Below are positions 60,565-64,000 of a stretch of 64,000 nt of DNA, piece after piece (within the stretch, counting starts at the first letter, position 1; each line of letters opens with the position of its first letter). The notes under the pieces are model-generated. The model did not search any database, was not told where the DNA came from, and saw only the letters and a program-made list of their open reading frames with translations. The position numbers and the translations under genes were made by a program. Origin of the DNA: Brevibacillus_D fluminis_A (GTDB lineage Bacteria > Bacillota > Bacilli > Brevibacillales > Brevibacillaceae); the NCBI RefSeq assembly GCF_052072235.1, contig NZ_CM125436.1:5202001-5266000 (forward strand), read 5' to 3'.

Positions 60565-61464
60565 TCATGACTCCACCATCGTGCCCCCGTTTACATGCAA
60601 AACTTGTCCGGTTACATAACTCGAATCATCCGAGGCCAAATATACGTACGTCGGCGCCAGCTCGAACGGCTGTCCGGCCCGTTTCATCGGCGTGTCTGTG
60701 CCGAATGTGCTGACGCGTTCCGCCGAAAAGCTGGATACGATCAGTGGCGTCCAGATCGGGCCGGGTGCGACGGCGTTCACCCTGATCCCCTGCTCGACCA
60801 GGTTAAGCGACAGCGAGCGCGTAAACGAAACGATCGCGCCTTTCGTCGAGGAATAGTCGATCAGCGTTTTTTCCCCGGCATAGGCGGTGACAGAAGTGGT
60901 ATTGATGATGGAGCTGCCTTGGCATAAATGCGGGAGCGCCGCTTTGGTCATATAGAAGAACGAAAAAATATTGGTCCGGTACGTATCTTCCAGCTGCTGT
61001 GCCGAGATGTCGAGAATGCTTTGCTGCGGAAATTGCACGCCGATGTTATTGACCAGCACATCCAGCTTCCCAAACGTCCCGATCGTCTGGTTGACAACAT
61101 CGGCCGATGACCGCTCCATGCGCAGATCGCATTTGATCGGCAAGCATTCGCGCCCCAGCTGCTGCACGCGCTGTCTAGTCTCCTCTGCATCCTCTGTCTC
61201 GTACAAATACGGGATGACGACATTCGCCCCTTCCTTGGCGAAGGCGATCGCCACCGCACGCCCGATCCCGCTGTCTCCCCCCGTGATGATCGCCACTTTA
61301 TCCTTCAGCTTTTGCGAGCCGAGATACGACGGATTTTCCGAAATCGGCCGCGGGACCATCAAATATTCAAGCCCCGGCTGTCGATCCTGATGCTGCGGCG
61401 GGAAGGAGATCGGGACCACGTTACACTCGGTTTTATAGGAATAGTAAGGGTACCCAGGAATCAT
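60565..61464 (-). CDS. SDR oxidoreductase, general-stress type (YhdF/YdaD-like)
   Basis: The protein has 299 residues. An N-terminal extension of about 45 residues (QDRQPGLEYLMVPRPI) typical of YhdF/YdaD-like SDRs precedes the Rossmann loop IITGGDSGIGRAVAIAFAKE. NNIG replaces NNAG, and the catalytic Ser and Tyr/Lys lie in INTTSVTAYAG and DYSSTKGAI. The C-terminal GQVLHVNGGTMV is standard. The substrate is unknown. ATG 61464 follows GGGAGGTTCAC. Confidence 0.92.
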   Translation of the reverse strand: MIPGYPYYSYKTECNVVPISFPPQHQDRQPGLEYLMVPRPISENPSYLGSQKLKDKVAIITGGDSGIGRAVAIAFAKEGANVVIPYLYETEDAEETRQRVQQLGRECLPIKCDLRMERSSADVVNQTIGTFGKLDVLVNNIGVQFPQQSILDISAQQLEDTYRTNIFSFFYMTKAALPHLCQGSSIINTTSVTAYAGEKTLIDYSSTKGAIVSFTRSLSLNLVEQGIRVNAVAPGPIWTPLIVSSFSAERVSTFGTDTPMKRAGQPFELAPTYVYLASDDSSYVTGQVLHVNGGTMVES

Positions 61465-61585
61465 GTGAACCTCCCACAAATGGATTCATGCCTACCCGCC
61501 CAATGTATGCCGCTGTTCGCTGTCCGGTTACTGCGGTAACGTCACTTCCCTCAAGGTTAACGGCACGTCCCATCAAAGATCACGA

Positions 61586-61626
61586 CAAAAAACAGGCAGT
61601 CCCTCATGCAGAGGCTGCCTGTTTTC
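61586..61626 (-). terminator. Terminator of the large repeat protein gene
   Basis: AAAACAGGCAG pairs with CTGCCTGTTTT 12 bp after the stop of the large gene; the minus strand continues TTTTTTGTCG. Confidence 0.85.
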
Positions 61627-61637
61627 CTGTTGTGCTG

Positions 61638-64000
61638 CTACGGGATCTCGACTTCTGCTTCCTGTTCAAAGCCAGAGTACAAGACGACCCGTACGGTTAC
61701 GGTTTGCTCTTTGACATTTTTCAGTGAGATTACAAATTGCTGATCGTCCACCTTGCCGGCATAATGCTCGCCATCCTTGGTGACGGCCTCCACTTTTGCG
61801 ACAAGCGACGGGTCGAGCAAGTCACCGGTGATGGTGTACTCGCCCTTGCCCTTTTCCGTCACCTCGATCGATTCCGGATCAAACGTCTTCAGCGGAACCG
61901 TGACGATCTGCGTTTTGCCCCCCGCCTTCCTCGACTTGATGACGACGTCGATCCGGTCAGGGATTTCACCCTTCCACGTCATCGCGCGATCCAGACTGAA
62001 GCTGCGGTCTTTCCCGATCGTCGCGCTGTATGTTTTGGTGCCGAGCTTCACCTGAACGGTGACGCTCTCCTTGGTCAAAAGCGTTCCCGCCACCGTCAGC
62101 TTGTAGCGCGAGCTTCCTTTTGCAGGCGGCGTGAATGCAGCCTTCACCGCCGCTTCATCCACGAACTTGACCGGAATCACCTTGACCAAAATTTTGACTT
62201 TCTTGCCTTTGTAGGACGCAGTAACAAATGTGGTGCCTTCTGCTTCCGCTGTGATTTCGCCGTCTGTCACGGTGGCGATCTCTTCATCATCGCTCGACCA
62301 GACGATTCCATCCTCGATTTCTTTCACCGTCTCATTGCCATAGAACGCCTTGATGGCGACGCTCCCGGACTCTCCTTCACCCAGCACAAGCAGTTGCGGC
62401 TCTGCGAGCAGCTCCTGAATCTTGCCCGCTTTTACCGTCACTCGGCAGGTCGCGCTGATTTTGCCGTCAGGCGTGGAAACGGTGATGGTGGTCGTTCCAA
62501 CGGACAGCGGCACGATTGTGCCGGTGTCGTCAACCGTAGCGACCTCTTGTTTGGAGGACGTCCAGACAAGACCTTTCGTTGAAGCGTGGGCTGGCTCGAC
62601 GCTCACGTTCAGCTGAACCGGACGATCTCCTTCTTTCAGGGAGATGCTGCGCTTGTCGAGCTTGATGTCCGTAATCGGCGCATCGCCCTGGCTGATGCTG
62701 ATCGTATACGTTTTTGTCGTGCCGTCTTGCGCGGTGACGACAATCTGCACGTCTGCGCCGCCATCGTTGATCGCGATCGTCTCGCTCGTTCCGCTTGCCA
62801 CCGCTTTGCCATTCACCATGATCGCCGCTGCCCAATGGGAAGCGATCGGTGTCACGGTAATCCGGGTCACATCGCTGCCAACCTCGACGCTGTACGCTGT
62901 CTGGTCTGCGCGGAATTCCGGTTTGAGCGTGCCGCCGGAGATGGACAAGCTGCGCAAATCGGCATCGTTGCTGCTCGGCGGGATCACGATGACCGGAGCG
63001 ATTCGCAGGGTCAGGGTAGCCGCATCGTTTGAATAGCCGCTGCCGTCGCTTCCCTTCCATGTAAAGCTGGTCGTTCCGCTCGTCTTTGGCGTGAAGGTCA
63101 GCTTGCGCAAATCGGTCGCATCGATCTCGTCGTGGAGGCTGACCGCCGTTCCATCCAGCTTCAGCGTTCCGCCTGTCGGCAGCGAGTCGATTTGGACTTT
63201 TTGCAAAGCGTCCCCGTCCACATCGTTGAAATGGGTCGTGAAGTCATTGACCGCAAACGTCATGACATTGCCTTCCGAGCCATTTTTGCTGCTGTCGCTC
63301 ACCGTCGGCAGGTCGTTCACCGAAGCGATGTCAATGGACAGCTCTGCCGCTTTCGTGGCGTAATCGGCGCCATCGTACCCTTTCCATGTGAAGCCGGTCG
63401 TTCCATTCCAGTCCGCATCAGGAGCGAACGTCAGCTCATCCAGCTCATTCACATCGATTTGCTGATCCACAGCGACAGGCGTATGGTTCAACAGCAATGT
63501 GCCGTGGTTTGGCAGAGAAACGATTTTGACCTTTTGCAGGCTGTCATTCTCCGCGTCGTGATAAACGCCGGTAAAATCAGCTGCCGCAAAAGCAACCGCT
63601 GTGTCTTCCATGCCATTTTTGCTGCTGTCATCCATCGTTGGCGGATCGTTGATTGCAGCGATGTTCACGATCACATTTGCCGTCGATGCGGAGTAGTCGA
63701 TGCCATCGTGCGCTTTCCACACAAAGCTCGTGCTGCCGCTCCATTCGGCATCCGGTATAAAACGCAGCTTGCCGATCTTTGCCGCCGCAATGTCCTGGTT
63801 CTCGTTCACAGCCGCTCCGTCGAGTGTCAACGTGCCGTGTGCTGGCAGCATGACGATCTGGATTTTGCTCAAATGATCGCCGTCATCATCTGTGAAGTGC
63901 GCGGTGAAGTCGTCTGGCGCAAACGCCAATTCCTTGTCTTCATCGCCGTTCATGGTCACGTCGCTCACTGTCGGAGGATCGTTTTCCGGCGCAATGGTCA
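61638..64000 (-). CDS. Large multidomain surface-type protein (C-terminal 787 residues; 5' end outside the window)
   Basis: The frame is open to the window edge, with ENDPPTVSDVTMNGDED as the most N-terminal part seen. Three tandem cadherin/VCBS-like repeats of about 95 residues follow one another (each with DGDxLxKVxIxxLPxxGTL and FVWKAHDGIDY-like ends). Then come a cadherin-like beta-sandwich (DLRSLSISGGTLKPEF), two Big2 Ig-like domains (DIKLDKRSISLKEGDRPVQL; LAEPQLLVLGEGESG) and a C-terminal domain without an assigned family. No sortase motif is present at the C-terminus. It is probably an extracellular adhesin or matrix protein. Confidence 0.85.
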   Translation of the reverse strand, partial: TIAPENDPPTVSDVTMNGDEDKELAFAPDDFTAHFTDDDGDHLSKIQIVMLPAHGTLTLDGAAVNENQDIAAAKIGKLRFIPDAEWSGSTSFVWKAHDGIDYSASTANVIVNIAAINDPPTMDDSSKNGMEDTAVAFAAADFTGVYHDAENDSLQKVKIVSLPNHGTLLLNHTPVAVDQQIDVNELDELTFAPDADWNGTTGFTWKGYDGADYATKAAELSIDIASVNDLPTVSDSSKNGSEGNVMTFAVNDFTTHFNDVDGDALQKVQIDSLPTGGTLKLDGTAVSLHDEIDATDLRKLTFTPKTSGTTSFTWKGSDGSGYSNDAATLTLRIAPVIVIPPSSNDADLRSLSISGGTLKPEFRADQTAYSVEVGSDVTRITVTPIASHWAAAIMVNGKAVASGTSETIAINDGGADVQIVVTAQDGTTKTYTISISQGDAPITDIKLDKRSISLKEGDRPVQLNVSVEPAHASTKGLVWTSSKQEVATVDDTGTIVPLSVGTTTITVSTPDGKISATCRVTVKAGKIQELLAEPQLLVLGEGESGSVAIKAFYGNETVKEIEDGIVWSSDDEEIATVTDGEITAEAEGTTFVTASYKGKKVKILVKVIPVKFVDEAAVKAAFTPPAKGSSRYKLTVAGTLLTKESVTVQVKLGTKTYSATIGKDRSFSLDRAMTWKGEIPDRIDVVIKSRKAGGKTQIVTVPLKTFDPESIEVTEKGKGEYTITGDLLDPSLVAKVEAVTKDGEHYAGKVDDQQFVISLKNVKEQTVTVRVVLYSGFEQEAEVEIP

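Overview
The window looks like a piece of a spore-forming Gram-positive chromosome of the Brevibacillus/Paenibacillus type, most likely Brevibacillus. The grounds are a gerA-type spore germination operon, a GlnK/GlnL-like two-component pair, strong AGGAGG-type ribosome sites, frequent GTG/TTG starts and fairly high GC content. The genus is an inference from gene content, not a database result. No rRNA, tRNA or CRISPR array was seen.

Layout. 1-4435: two-component pair (regulator cut by the window edge) and a WG-repeat/DUF3298 protein. 4479-8127: a GltP-type symporter divergent from GlnK/GlnL-like regulators, with a GlnL-like box in front of gltP. 8210-11669: nitroreductase, small monooxygenase and GNAT genes mixed with gene remnants. 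11669-14149: MocR regulator divergent from an EamA transporter, with two identical 12-bp boxes between them. 15140-23578: a sigma-54-controlled catabolic operon (M20 amidohydrolase, SDR, gamma-glutamylamine-synthetase-like enzyme, aldehyde dehydrogenase, permease) behind a PrpR-like activator. 23763-25505: chemoreceptor. 25817-31008: polysaccharide deacetylase lipoprotein, gerA/B/C operon and a small two-helix membrane protein. 31144-32564: ArsR regulator and NAD(P)-binding protein, each preceded by the same palindromic operator. 32565-36851: gene remnants, tag, an IS200/IS605 element (tnpA, tnpB) and a LysR gene. 36870-39456: small redox enzymes, Lrp regulator, LysE exporter. 39532-49942: two back-to-back 'exporter plus two-component system' modules, one ABC and one RND. 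50763-64000: subtilase with Ig-like repeats, molybdopterin oxidoreductase, an ApbE/ferric-reductase/two-component operon, an SDR, and the C-terminal part of a very large repeat protein.

The most unusual structure is a family of five 217-219-bp nested inverted repeats (near 1.8, 14.7, 14.9, 25.5 and 43.2 kb). The arms differ in sequence between copies but stay complementary within each copy. The spacing is almost constant, all five have the same orientation, and each lies just 3' of a minus-strand gene. They do not look like protein-coding DNA. The second main lead is the sigma-54 operon, whose enzyme set suggests catabolism of an amino alcohol or amine through gamma-glutamylated intermediates without an amine oxidase.
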